Shown here in pieces: positions 1 to 13,800 of a stretch of 64,000 nt of DNA. Source of the DNA: Heliocidaris tuberculata (Eukaryota; Echinodermata; Echinoidea; Camarodonta; Echinometridae); contig CM046833.1 in NCBI GenBank assembly GCA_025618425.1, positions 9,063,429-9,127,428 of the forward strand, in the 5' to 3' direction. The translations under genes and the position numbers were made by a program. Under the pieces are notes generated by a model. The model was not told the DNA's origin. It ran no database searches and saw only the letters and a program-made list of their open reading frames with translations. Each line of letters starts with the position of its first letter. The stretch's first letter is position 1.

Positions 1-1889
1 CTTGTTCTTGTTGGATGATGTATCCATCTCATCTGGAAGATCGTAGATCTCAATTCCAGGCTGAGTTGTCTGGTGACTGTAGAGTCCATTTGTATTTTTG
101 ATTACCGACTGATTGGCTGCATGCTGAGAATCATGCAAGCTGGGTTGTAGATCTCCTAGTTGCATGGGTGATGTCTCTGACTGACAGGAGAATATGCTCT
201 CCGTCGCTTTGGCCAGAATGTCATTGGCTGCAAACCCACTGTTACCTTGCATTCTTCCTTGCCCACTCTGAGTTGCTGAGGTTTCAATGGCAAGAGGGGT
301 CATCATGTCATTACCCTGAAAAGAAGTTGAAACCACCTGGGAGGAGGAAGTTGATGGGATGGAGGTGCCATCCAACATGTGTGCCTGGCTAGCGGTACTA
401 GGCACAGACTGAGCAACAGCATTGCCACTGGAGGCAATAACAGGTGCAGATATCGATGCAGAGACTTGGTTGCCAGCGCTCTGCATTGTGGCAGCAGACT
501 GCAATGGTTGACTGGTGAGGCTCTGGGACACCTGCATCTTTACAGCTTGCTGCTGCGGTTGTTGTGTCTGTTGCTGTGTTTGTTGCTGAGGTTGCTGCTG
601 CTGACCTTGAATTATGGCACCTGTCTGCTGGACACCCTGCTGGACATTACCTTGGTTTTGTTGCAAGATCACAGGGATAAGCTGTCCATTCTGCTGAATG
701 TACACAATGTTCTGCGTTACCTGAGGTTTTGGTACCACCTGGACAGGCATTTGCATGTTCACACCACTGGGAAGGACAGTATTTGACGGCTGTTGGAGGA
801 TGAGCTGGCCCTGACTGTTCATCATGACTGTATTGTTTTGATTGGCAGGAGGGTTCATGGGAACTCTCACTGTGACAGTGTTAGGAGCTATGGGTTGCAC
901 ACTGGACTGCGATGCGATAGGGGAGTTGGGCTTGCGAGAGTCTGGCTGGAGAGGGCACAGGTTCTTTACCTTAAGTTGGGGAGGCTGCTTCTTCTTAACT
1001 GGAGTCTTTGGTTGGATCGCACTACCTCGAGTCCCAACCACGTTGACACCCTGCTGTGAGGTCAGTATAACCTGCTGTGGTTGATTCACCTGTGTTGCTA
1101 TCCGAACCGGGATAAACTGCCCAGGCTGACCTGGTAACTGAATCAGTACAGTCTGGCCTTGTGACTGTACCGGTTGTTGCTGGACTAGCCTCACACCACC
1201 TGTCCCACCAGACTGCAGAAGAACTTGGTTCTGGGAAGCCGGGGTGGTGATAGGGGTACTTATGACCTGTGTGACAGCTGTTGTATTCTTACATTCTGCA
1301 GTGGTAGTATTGACCTGACCCACTGTGCTTTGATTCGATGCCTCATGTGTGCAGGTAGTCGCCGAGATGGCCACCCCTTCTTGACATGAGGCAGACACTA
1401 CTTTATTCTCCGCAGGTTGACCAACTGGCTTCGGAAGTGGGGATTGCCCCTCCGCTTCTGGTCTTTCGTTCTTGACCATGCTGACTTGATTGTTTGTCAA
1501 GGTCAAAGTCTGCTGTGAATCGCTCCCTGCCCTGCTTGTTGTCACTAGTAACATTCCCCCTGCGTTAGTGCCAGCCTGCAACACGTTGCCATCAATTCTG
1601 TTCCCACTCGCAATGGGTATCGTCATCTGATTCGTAGGCATGGTCACCAGGTTAGGAGACCCCATGACCGTTGCAGTAGGAGACTGGATAATGATATTCT
1701 GGCTACCTCCAAGCAGCGGCTCCGAAGGGGGTTCTAATTTAGCATTCCTCTTTGATTTGGACTGTATCACAGCCTTCATCTGATTTCGAATGTCAGAGCT
1801 GATATTCATGCTTTTGAAGAATTCTGTCCAGTCTTCTTTCTCCTTCTTCAGTTTGGCATTCTCCTCCATTAGGCGTTTGATTTCATCAA
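1..1889 (-). CDS. USF3: USF3-like, coding exon 5 (coiled coil and Gln-rich tail), partial
   Basis: The acceptor is tcttgacag. All 629 codons from 1887 to 1 are free of stops; I checked every triplet. The exon starts with the coiled coil after helix 2. It continues through a basic patch (QSKSKRNAKLEPP), Thr/Val/Gln-rich sequence, a Lys/Pro patch (TPVKKKQPPQLKVK) and a Gln-rich block near 545-605. The reading frame is still open at base 1, so the real C terminus lies outside the window. Confidence 0.85.
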
Positions 1890-4800
1890 CTGTCAAGAAA
1901 GAAAAAAAAAAGGAAGAATTACACAAAGATATTTCTTAATCCATTATCAACACAATACTGTATAGGCTGTCATTTTCATTTTTGTGCATTTAGCACATTA
2001 TCGTAGGGTTGTGAATTTACAACATCCAAATGTGAATTGGGTGTTAGCACAAATGCGATTAGCACAAAAACAACTCCCTGAAATGTCTGTGTCCCTGTCA
2101 TCTGCGAAAACATCGGTGTATACAGTATATCATTACCATGATTTCATTTTACTCTACCAAATCACTAATTATCTCATTTTTAAGTTTATTAAAACAGAAT
2201 CGATTAATCCTTTTTAACAGTGTATCACAAAGTTTAAGGTGGGGGAAAGAACGTCACTAAAAGCCACCCTCTCAGCCTAGGAAATTATTTTTTTTTTTAG
2301 GGGCTACTTTTTTTTTGCCTTTGGGCTACTTTTTAATTTCATGGGGCTATTTCTTATATCATTGGGGCTACCATTTTAATTGAAAATGCAGATTGGTTAT
2401 CAATTTGGGTTTTTTGTGCTATTGCGATTGCTGTTACATTAGTACTAATCGTACTATCTCATGCACAGGTTTACTTTACGTCATACTGCCCAATTTAATT
2501 TGAAAATATAGATTTTTTAATTTTAACTTTACCCCCCCCCCCACCCATCAGAATTTTTTTTTCTTCAAAATTTGAAGGAAAGGAATTAATCAACAATAGG
2601 TCAATTTCACCCAAATTTGCTGTTATTAGGCGTATTTCTCGCACATAATACTCCTAAATCCGCCTGGACGTAAGTACGTACGTACATACAGGTATACACT
2701 GTGAATGCGCACATTTCGGGGCGATTTTTCTTTTCCAATTTGTTTTCCGCGTATACCATCTCTCTCGATGAGCATCGATCTAGCGCGCGATAAGTAAAAA
2801 AAACCCGTCATAAATCTACCAATTTCTTGATGTGTAGCGCGTTTTCGGTCACTCTGTTTCTCACAACCCGACTTGAGCGCCGCGCGCTTTGAAAAAATGG
2901 CACTAATTCCGCATTTTTGAGGCAGGCTTTGGATTTACAGATTGATTTTTTGAGGTGATTACGGACTTAATGTGGTAAGGGACAATATCTCTGTGTGGTG
3001 TATCCGGTCATCGATCTAGTGACAGTCTCATTACACGGATGATGGTAATCTTCAGTTTCCGTATCGATATCTGGCTATAACCGTTGTCATTTGGTCTAGC
3101 GCTCACGATGCTGCACATTCACGATGTACTAAGTCTGAGTCAACAACGAGATAAAAGGTTGAATCTAGTTGCTTTTTGAGCATAATAGTGATTTTTTTTC
3201 GAATCGTTCATGGAGGGCGACTTATAAAAAAACGGTCGCCCCCAAATACAGTTTTTCCAGCATTTATTGGGGCGATATGGGGGCCGACGAGGGCGAAATC
3301 ACCCGTCGCCCCCGTGTATTTCCGACGCTGCACCCTCTCATGACGTACATGTATAATTCGCTACTCTTTACTGATTGGTTTGAAAGTGGGCCGGGCACGT
3401 AAACTCCCAACAGCAGTATCATGCACTAGCACTATACACACAAGTGTAAAAGCAATAAGGATTCTGTGTATACCACACACAGTGACACATGTATGCTATC
3501 TCCATGCCAAGCCCCAAGACTGGTCGGGGTGGAAAGGTCCTCGGGTAGGGCAGTGATCTAGAGTTCCTTACAGATATTTACACTGAAATTCACTGAAAAT
3601 CATCTAGATGGAATGCCAATTGATCTCTTACAAACATCTTTTGATACAGGGAGAACAACGTGAGAGTACATTTAAGAAGTTTCTTTTCAATTTTCTTTAA
3701 TGCTACTGGTCAGTCCTGTACATTATCTTCCAATGTGAATGAGGCGTACAGCATGTTAAGACTGTATTTACCTTCTGATTCTGGGGCATTCTGGATCATT
3801 AGCTGATTACATTTCTTCTTCAGTTCAACAACCAGGTTGTACGTATCCTCCAGAATCTGTACCTTACTCTGCAATGAACAAGCACGGAAAACAATGAACA
3901 ACAATAACATTCTGGATTGATAATAGCACTTTACCCTGGTCATCCGATTCTGGCTTGTTGGTACACAATGTATACACATTCTCCACTCAATGGGGAGCGG
4001 TCCAGAGGCACCTTTTAGCAGGAAAAGTGGAACTTTGTTATTTAACAAACCCTTTGGGATCATGGAATTTTCCTCTTTATATCGGAACCTCGCTATATCA
4101 GGGCTAAAAAAACAATAGAATACAAAGAAGTGGGGCCGGGAAAATTACCTTACAATGAGAGTTTGTTATAACAGTGTTCTTTATAACGGGTTCCACGGTA
4201 TGCTCACAATACTGAACAAACCACAATGGCATACTTGCCAACATTTGGAATTCAGAAAACGAAACGTACATTGGCAGGAGGTCCAGTAACTCCAGGAAAC
4301 AGAGGTGAAACGATTTACTTGAGGAATTAATTCTTTACCTACGATGAAAATAATTTCGGCGGGTCATCTCCAAGAAAAATGAACCGCTAACGAAACAGAG
4401 ATGAAACGGTTTACTTGACAAATTAATTCTCTGTACCTGACGGTGAAAATAATTTCGACGGGTCGTCTTCAAGATATAAACCGCTAGCAAAGCAGAGGTA
4501 AAACTATTTACTTGACGAATTTATTCTTTACCTGACGAAAATTATTTCAGCGGGTCGTCTTCAAGAATTATATACAGCTAACGAAACAGAGGTGAAACTA
4601 TTTACTTGACGAATTTATTCTTTACCTGACGATAAGAATAATTTCAGCGGGTCGTCTTCAAGAAAATTGAACCGCTAACGAAACAGAGATTAAACGGTTT
4701 ACTTGACAAATCAATTAATTACCTGGCGGTGAAAATAATTTCGGCGAGTCGTCTTCAAGATATATAAACCGCTACCAAAGCAGAGGTAAAACTATTTACT

Positions 4801-7800
4801 TGGCGAATTTATTCTTTACCTGACGATAAAAATTATTTCAGCAGGTCGTCTTCAAGAATTATGAACTGCTAACGAAACAGAGATGAAACGATTTACTTGA
4901 CAAATTAATTCTTTACCTGACGATAAAAAATATATTTGGCGGGTCGTCATCAAGAAATATGTAACGCTAACGAAATGGAGGTGAAGCGATTTATTTGACA
5001 AATTAATTCTTTACCTGACGATGAAAATAATTTTGGCAGGTCGTCTTCACGATATATGAACCGCTTTACTTTACTTTACGAGACGAGAGTCGATTATAAA
5101 TGGGGAAGAAAGAGTAACTAATATTGTAACTTTCATTGCATTGACGGAAAAGACAGTTGAAAATAGATTGACAATGACTCATAAAAAAAAATTGATGTGG
5201 GTAGTGAATTGAAACATGGAATGAGTTATTTGGCGTTAACGATCCAAATATTGAAAGAATTAACAAAAACAAATACAGCACTCGTGTAGCAATTGCATTA
5301 AAAAACGGTTAGCCTAATCAAAATATATCAGCGTCAACGCGCCGATCTAATCATTAAAACACCAACAAAAACAAAATCAGGACTTGTTGCATTAACAAAA
5401 AACGGTTAAACGAAACTGGGAAATACTGAACGGTTTTCCTTCTTGCGTTCGTTTAACCGTCGGTTAAACGTTTTGATTCGGGCCTAGTATTAATACTATT
5501 TTCCCAAAATCGGAACGTTTCGTTTTTTATGGTTCTAAAAACTTCAAAAACGGGACGGTTCCGTTAAAAACGGAACGGTTGGCATGTATGCAATGGCCCG
5601 TATTGTGAGCTCCGGTTTAACTTAAACCGCGTTCTAGGTGTGGTTTAAGCCCAGTCTTAAACCTGCCCTTCAAACCTAAGTTTTAGAAAATCACATTCTG
5701 AACTGCTGTGTAACTGCTGTGTTTTCAAATATATAATGCTATTATTAAAGTGATTTGGTACATTAACTTTGTAGAGGCTTGATAAAATCTGAGCTGCCTG
5801 GCCTTACATGCTATCAGTGTATGTAATACGGTGTAAAAATGAAGCCCAGGGGAAAAAAAAAGCACTTCAAAATCATCATGTGCTTCACAAAAGTAAACAT
5901 ATGCAAGTGACCGGAAATGCAAGACTCATTTTCCCCCATAGACTCAGTGTTAGACTAATTTTATAGCCATACGCTTTCGTAAATGGGAGTATTCAGTCAT
6001 CTTAATAATAGCATTATATATTTGAAAACCTTTCTATGCCTGGCTATTTATTTATCCTTCTGAACATCATTATACAAGACAGATATCAGAATTTAACAAT
6101 TTATTAAATCAAATCTACAAACAGCGGTGATGACATACTTTTGCAAAGCGAAGTGGTGAATTTCTGACAAGGAGACAACAAATTCATCCGACTTCTTATG
6201 TTGGCAATATTTTGGCGTGTTGTTAAATTCGCGACCCACTCGCGATTCGCGAAATTCACGAAAATAAAACCCCCGCGAAATATATGGCATATACAGTAGA
6301 TGGTTATGTACATACATGTCAATGCATAATAACAACCTCTACAACTGTTCTCCAAATGGACCTGTTCGCAAATTTATTCAAATTTATTGATGTTTCTTTC
6401 CTGGGGACCTAGTAACGAGTTATTCCATTGACCTGTTATTAATGAATGAACTACAATATTTGGAATCCATTTTGCAAACACTGTACATTACTTGCTGCTA
6501 TGTCTGACTAGCCTCTGACAGGTTTTCAGGTTTTCAAGAACAACCTTTGTTTTAAAAGTATGCATAAAATTTGAATATCTATATTTGTGAACAGTCTATT
6601 CTCCATAACAGCCTCCCTGAAATGCCATAAGGACACTAAATTCCCCGGGGGGGGTACTCAGATTATAATCAGACGGGGGTGTGCGGCTGAGAACTCCAGA
6701 CCCATACCCACATCCAAGGGTCCTTTTGCTGTAAATAGGCACCCATGTCTAAGGATTTTTTGTGAAAAATGGACCCATGTCTAAGGATTTCCCGGACAAA
6801 TGAGGGAGAAAAGAGAGGAATGAAACAAATGATAAGAGCCGGGATAAGAGACCCATGTCTAAGGATTTTTTGGGGAAAAATGGGACCCATGTCTAAGGAT
6901 CTTTTTAATGAAAAGGGGACCCATGTCTAAGGATCTTTCTTCAAAAAGTCACCCTTCCCAGCGGCACATCCCCGTATACCCAATATACGTGAGTACCCCC
7001 CCCCCCCCCCGGCTAAATTCACTCAATAGACCGGTTCAGTATTAATGTATTCAAATTTTACACCTTTCAAATAAAGGTTGTTCTTGACAACCTGAGAGCT
7101 TGCCCGAGGCTTGCCAGACATAGGAACATGTACATGTAGGCAACTGGATTCCAAGCATTGAGGCTCATTTATAAAAAAGCAGGTTAATGGAGCTCGTCAC
7201 TAGGTGCACTGAGTGCTCATAGAAGAAGAGTGCATACAATTGTATACCACAGAACTGTCTATTTGGAACAGTATACAGAATGTGCCAGTGCATATTTTTA
7301 ATTCCAAACTGTTTTGGTCCACTCGAATCACCTTCCTTATCCTCTATGGAACAATCTCCCATACTTACTGAAAAAAATAGCCCCTCGCTAAACTCTTTCA
7401 AATGCCTATATAAATCACTTCTCATTAATCTGCATGCTGAAAACAATAATTGATATACTCGCACGTTTATCTAGCTCTGTTTTGTTTGTTTGCTTGTTTT
7501 GTTATAGTATGTATTTATTTGTAAATTTAGGGGTCAACGTACTATAAGGCTATTTGCTCTTTTTTGTTGACCCCTCATTCCCATAATATGTTATTTTTGT
7601 CTTTAATTTGTATCGTGTTTTTTGTATATATTGTATATCACCTTACTGTTTTATATGTTTTTTTATGGAGAATGGAAATAAAGTTGAATTGAATTGCATT
7701 GATATGTCTTTCAATATGAACCATGCATAAAGAATTTCTGCTGAGAAGCCTGCCAGCTGGTAAACTTGTCTTGGAGAATAGACCTGTTCACAAAGTTATT

Positions 7801-10800
7801 CAAATTTATGGATGTTTCTTTCCTGGGGACCTAGTAACGAGGTATTCCATTAACCTGTTATTAATGAATGAACTACAATACTTGGAATCCAGCTTGCATA
7901 CATTACTTGTTGCTATGTCTGACAAGCCTCTGATAAGCTTTCAGGTTGTCAAGAGCAACCTTTGTTTTAAAAGTAAGCATAAAATTTCAATATATTTGTG
8001 AACAGGTCTATTGGCTGCTTGGAATATTTTTTTCTTCCTGAGATCCCTTGTGAATGCTTTTTATATGCACCACATTTGTAATGCACAGAAAGAACCCTGG
8101 ACAAGTATTATGATACAAGTAGTTTTCAACTCACTCTCTTAGCATCCCGATCTGGTAGAATCTCTATGAGCTTGTTGATGCCTTCGTTGAGTTTGGACTT
8201 CCGCCGTTTCTCGATTTCAGCGTGGTGAGACTTGCGCTTGGCCTTCTCCATGTCCTCCCTGTTCAAAATGGAATTAAGAAGTTCAAAGAGACATGAGGTG
8301 TCAGACATTTCTCATATTTCCAGAGAGAGAGAGAGGCAGAATTTAACACATTTCAGGTTCTGATTCCCTTTTATTGTGAATAAATCCTAAAAGTCAAGAA
8401 AGTATTAGACAAATATACAAGCAACAAATTATGCAATATTCAGTCAATTACACCATCTAATTCTTTCAAGGAATAAGGGCCCTGAAAAGGGCTGGTGAGC
8501 TCCGCTAAGAGCTCTGTGGTTCTTGACGTTTCGAATTCAGTTTCTCCACCATTCTCCACCATTCTACACCATTCTACAATTCAGTTTCTCCACCATGAAA
8601 GTGTCGCTGATACTTCACTAATAAAAAATTCAGTCAATTGTCTAAAAAAAAAAAAAAAGTACATTTTTTAAGGTTGATGTTTGCATGGTGGAATAGATAG
8701 CGTTGATGTACTCGATTAACACGCCCAATAGGGTCACTACACGACTAATGAAATTTCCTCTTACATGTACATGTACATGTACTACTTGAATACATACTTG
8801 GAACTTATGAATAATCCCCCCCCCCAAAAAAATCTCTGATTTCAGAATAAAATACGGAAATTTATCATTCAATTTGTTAGTTAGTCCTAAGATATTTTAA
8901 TGCCATTTGAGTCAATAAAATTCAGGTAAGTGTGTTTGTTTTCGGTAGCTAAGTTCTCGAAGATCCAGCAACTGCAATATCATGGTTACAACTGTGACGA
9001 AAAAGGGAAGGAAATTACGATCTTTTTCACTTTATTTTACCTTGACTTTTATTTAGTCTTCATGAAAGTAGGTAGGAGGAGATAATTTGCATTGCTCTGA
9101 ATTTTAGAAGCAACACTGATCGTTTTAAACCTGTTTGATTTTAACAATTCTGTACGGAAATCGGACATTAGTTATGGTTGTTGCACAGGCTATTTGGGAC
9201 TGATTTCATAGCTTTAGGCTGGCGCTCCGGCCTAGAAAGGTGGCAGGCTGCCGGGGCCGGAGCGGTCGGCCTGTCTTACTGGCAAAATCATCACACCGAG
9301 TAGTCGATTACTCGTTCAAAAAAATGTCCGTGTTGATGACTACCGAAAATGGGCTTTCAAAACGGGCCTATTAAGTATCACCTTGAAGACATCAGTGAAA
9401 TTACAGATACATGTAAGTGCTGCCATGTTTTTGTGACATACAACCATGTACATGTGTCTGCTTGTTATTTTTTGATATAGTGTTGCACGAAGTACATGAG
9501 CAGACAGAGCAAAAAGCAATTCACAATTCAAATCCATTTCTGTAACTTTGCTACTTTTGTTACTTCTTCCTTTTTTCTCCTTTAACAGAATTTGTAAATG
9601 TAAATTAGTTTAACAGGTGGCCTTTTAATTATTATTACCTTTTAATAAATTAGTAACATGCAATGGAATGCAAAATAAAAAAGTTTTATGATATATTTAT
9701 TCATTAAAATTCATTTTAAATATGTTAATACTCATAGAGCATATATATATGAAAAATTGAATTGCCGAGTTGCAATTACCACGCTGATCAATTGGGGTAA
9801 CCTCGCTAGTCATAAGGACCGGTAGTCATAATGACCGCTATTCATAAGGACCGCTATCCATACCGTGTGACTAAATGAATGTCCACTTCTGTTACAGTAC
9901 ATTGTATTGTGCTGTTCTTGTATAAGAGCAATTCTAATATCATCATTGAAGTCTATAAATTGGCAGATTTCTAATTTCTTATGCTCACCCTTCTACATCA
10001 GTAGATGTGTCAAAGTTTGCTTCTAGCATGCCGGCCGGATGGACTGTCAACAGTGCTTGAACCGGATCTGAAAAAATGAAATTCACATTTAAGTTTAATA
10101 GTCATCACAATTTCGTCTTTCAAAGCTGCATGATACAAAATAAGGAAGTCTGTTACATGTACATGTATATGTTACATGCAATAATCATATAACATTGAAT
10201 GGCCTTGAGTGGGATAGAAGGGTTTATCGCATGACCAGAAGAGCAAATTTCATGAATCAGTAAGGCAAGTGAAATATTTTTAAAAGAGAGTGCTACTACA
10301 CCTTTGTGTCCCACAAAAGAAAAGCCATTCAGTACTATGATCATGTACAGTAAACTTTGCACACATGTACATGTAAAGCCCACCGCACACTATACGATTG
10401 ACTGCCATCCGATTTTGGAAATAAATCGCAATAGTATGAAATATGGGCATTTAAACAAATAAAATCTATCTAATTCAGGTTCTGACCAATGATATGAATT
10501 CTAAAAATAGGATTTTGATGTACTGTGGGCCTTATACCCAGAATAAAGGCCAAATCAATTTCAAATCATAGACAATCATAGGACTGCTCTGACATCACTA
10601 CTACTTGGAGCCGATTTGGCCTTTCCTCCGACTAAAAAGCTCGCAATAGGCTATTCCCTTTTCTTCTGAAATCGGATCGCAGACTGATTGTATAGTGTGC
10701 AGTGGCTTAAAGGAGAATGAAACCCTGGGGAAAAATCAATTTTAATGAAAAGAGAGGATAGAGAGAGAAGCAATTTGTAAAAAGTTCCATCAAAATCAGT

Positions 10801-13800
10801 TACGAAAAGAGAAAGTTATGAAAGTTTGATAAGTCTCAATTTACTTTCTATGGCGATCTTCAAATTGGCAATGCTGCTTCAAAGTGACAGGTTTAGTAGT
10901 ACAATTCTCCATATATTTTGTACACAAAATTTCATATTTTCCCCATTATCTCTCAAGATGCAGCTTGTCTCCTTAGCTCAAGATATATCATGGGGAAAAA
11001 GTAATTGACACAACATATGTTGAGTAGTGCTGTATTATCTCGGTTATTACCTCACGGTCGTTTTCCGAACGTTTAACCGTTTCGATACAGCCCTAATGTT
11101 GAGTTCACAAAAAGACAAGCAGCATCTTTAGAGATAATGAAGAAAATATGAAACTTTGTGTTCAAAACTTACTGAGAGTTGTACTACTAAACCTGCCATT
11201 TTGAAGCAACATTGCCAATTTGAGGATCGCCATAGAAAGTAAATTGAGACTTTTCAAACTTTCATAACTTTTTCATTTCATAACCGATTTTGATTGAACT
11301 TTTTTTTAAATTGCTTCTCTCTATCCTCTCTTTTCATTAAAATGGATATTTCCCCAGGGTTTCATTCTCCTTTAAGTCGAATCTATTGGTAGGGTGTCTG
11401 AAGGTTGGCCAAATCTGTCAGCTGTTTTTATGCTGAATCAGCACAAAAAATGGCATGCAGCTTTTCAACGTATAGGTTATTTCAAACTAACTAAAAAATA
11501 TGATCCCATTGGCAGTTTGAAATAAATTTTGTATCATATGATAGGAAATTATATTTCCTATATTTTGGTGTTAAGGACAAGTTACATGCTTAATCTCTTC
11601 ATTAAGAAAAACTGAAAAGGAATATGTTTAAAAGTGACATCTCGGCAAGTTCTTGAGCTATAAACTTGTCCATCAGAACTTAAGTAATTTGGAATGTTCC
11701 AAATTTGATTCTGTAGGAATTTTTGAGAAACTAATATGAGATCATGTTGCTATATCAATTTGAAAATACCCTCCCCCTACCGCTCCACAGGGCCTTATGC
11801 AAAATTACACACAAACTGCTCACACTCTGTGTGTGCGCACTAGTGTTTCAGCAGCATGTTTTGTGCCATTCATTTGTACATGTCTATGGGAATCTTTAAG
11901 CTGAAAGTTTCCAATAATTCATTCAAGCATTACTGAATAATAAATGCATGGATTGACATGAAATTTGGTACATGTACTTTTTACAGTATTTTCAACGAGA
12001 TCTGAAAATCTCAAATCATTTGAATGTGTAGTTTCTGAGACAGAAAAATCCTCCAGACACCCTACTATTGGGACCACCTAAAATACATGTACATGTACAC
12101 TGTAGTTGGACTAATGTAAAATTTGACTTAGGAAATTTATGTAAATAACATACATGTATATTTTGCATACTGTAGTTTGATTTTTTTTTTAAATTGATTT
12201 GACTTTATAGAGAAAGTTCAACTTATGTGACTTCGACTTATGCAAGGTTAACTGTATTAAACCTACATGTACATGTAGTACCTGAATTTTCACCATTACC
12301 TCCTTATATTTTGATCTTGAAAAGTGATTACTAGTACATGTACACAGAGAAAAAAAATCATGCAAAAATTTTGAAAGGGTAAGGGGAAATCAAACAATAT
12401 TTTGTCATTAGTATCAATGTCTTTTATCCAAGTGTCTACACAATTTTGAGACATTACCCAATATGGAAGATTTTTCTCAATCATGAAATGATCCCTATGT
12501 GGAGCTGTGTCAATTTCTACCATGGTTCTTCCTAGCCTCTATTAGTTGAAAAGGTGAAAACACCAGAATAATTGGAAATATTCTTTGAAAAGACCTCTTT
12601 TTTTTTTTGTAGGATGATAAAATGTCCTTCTCAACACAATTTTTTTATTGTCAATTGGATCTCTACATTGTACAACAATCACCTTGATAAAGTGACATTT
12701 TTAGGCTGTTTTTGGCTGGCAATATTGCTCCTTTGAAGCTCTTGAGATCACACCCTCACCTGTGGAAGGGACATGTACTGAGTGTGAGGTTTTCTATAAT
12801 AACTTCGCAGATAATGAATATGTAGGCCTAGTCTATGTGTCAGCGGATTTTTCTGATGACTGATGTACTGCACAGAGTTATCTCCAGTAACCTCGCATAA
12901 GTGTGAGTGGCACAAAGTAAGCATTAAAGGGAAAGTTCACCCTGAAGAGTACTTGAGTTTAAAAAATGCAGAAAAAATAAAGAAAAATATTGGCGAAGGT
13001 TTGATGAAAATCGGTCAAATAATAAAAGAGTTATGAGTATTTAAAGTTTTGGATTCGTGACGTCACATGCGAGCAGCTGCCCATTGGTCATGTAATAAAT
13101 ATTCCATATATTCGCATTTTTTTTACGTTCCACGATAAATTAATATTGTTTCTTTTCAGAATCTAGTATTGAATAACATTTCTGACAATATATCAAATGC
13201 ACAGACGAAAATATTCTAAATTTTCTGAGAAAACTGTATTTTATGGAATATTTATCACATTACATAATGGAGGAGCTGCTCGCATGTGACGTCACAAAAT
13301 AAAAACTTCAAAAGTCCATAACTCCGTTATTCCTTAACGGATTTTGTCCAAACTTTCGCCAATATTTTTCTTTATTTTTTCTGCATTTTTTAAACTCAAG
13401 TAATCTTCGGGGTGAACTTCCCCTTTAAGCTAACTGATAAGCACATGCATGACTATGAGAACGATGACAGAGGTAAATTTGAATTTGACTTGAGAGTTGA
13501 GTGACTTGCACAATCACAACTGACTCACCTCAAGTCTTGTTCTTTTTCAGCAGAGGTGCACGGCGCGGCCGATATTGGAGATGGTTTCCTATTTGGGAGA
13601 CCATCTCCCATATTGGAAACTTACATGTAGCTTTAATAGACTCTAGAGTCTAGACTACAAAATGACAAAAGAAACAACACCAACAACAAGGCAGTTTCTC
13701 TCGCCCAAATTTTTGCCTCACTTTTGCCTCAAAAGGGGTAGGCCCCCAATTCATGATGAGGAATCTGCGTATCACATTTTCATATTGAGCCAAGGTAATC

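Noticed and set aside
3169..3402. 77-codon open frame on the plus strand
   Set aside because: Lies in intron sequence beside a repeat, without domain or splice support.
4296..5066. CRISPR-like regular array
   Set aside because: Units of 97 bp diverge throughout, there are no distinct spacers, and the genome is animal. It is a minisatellite.
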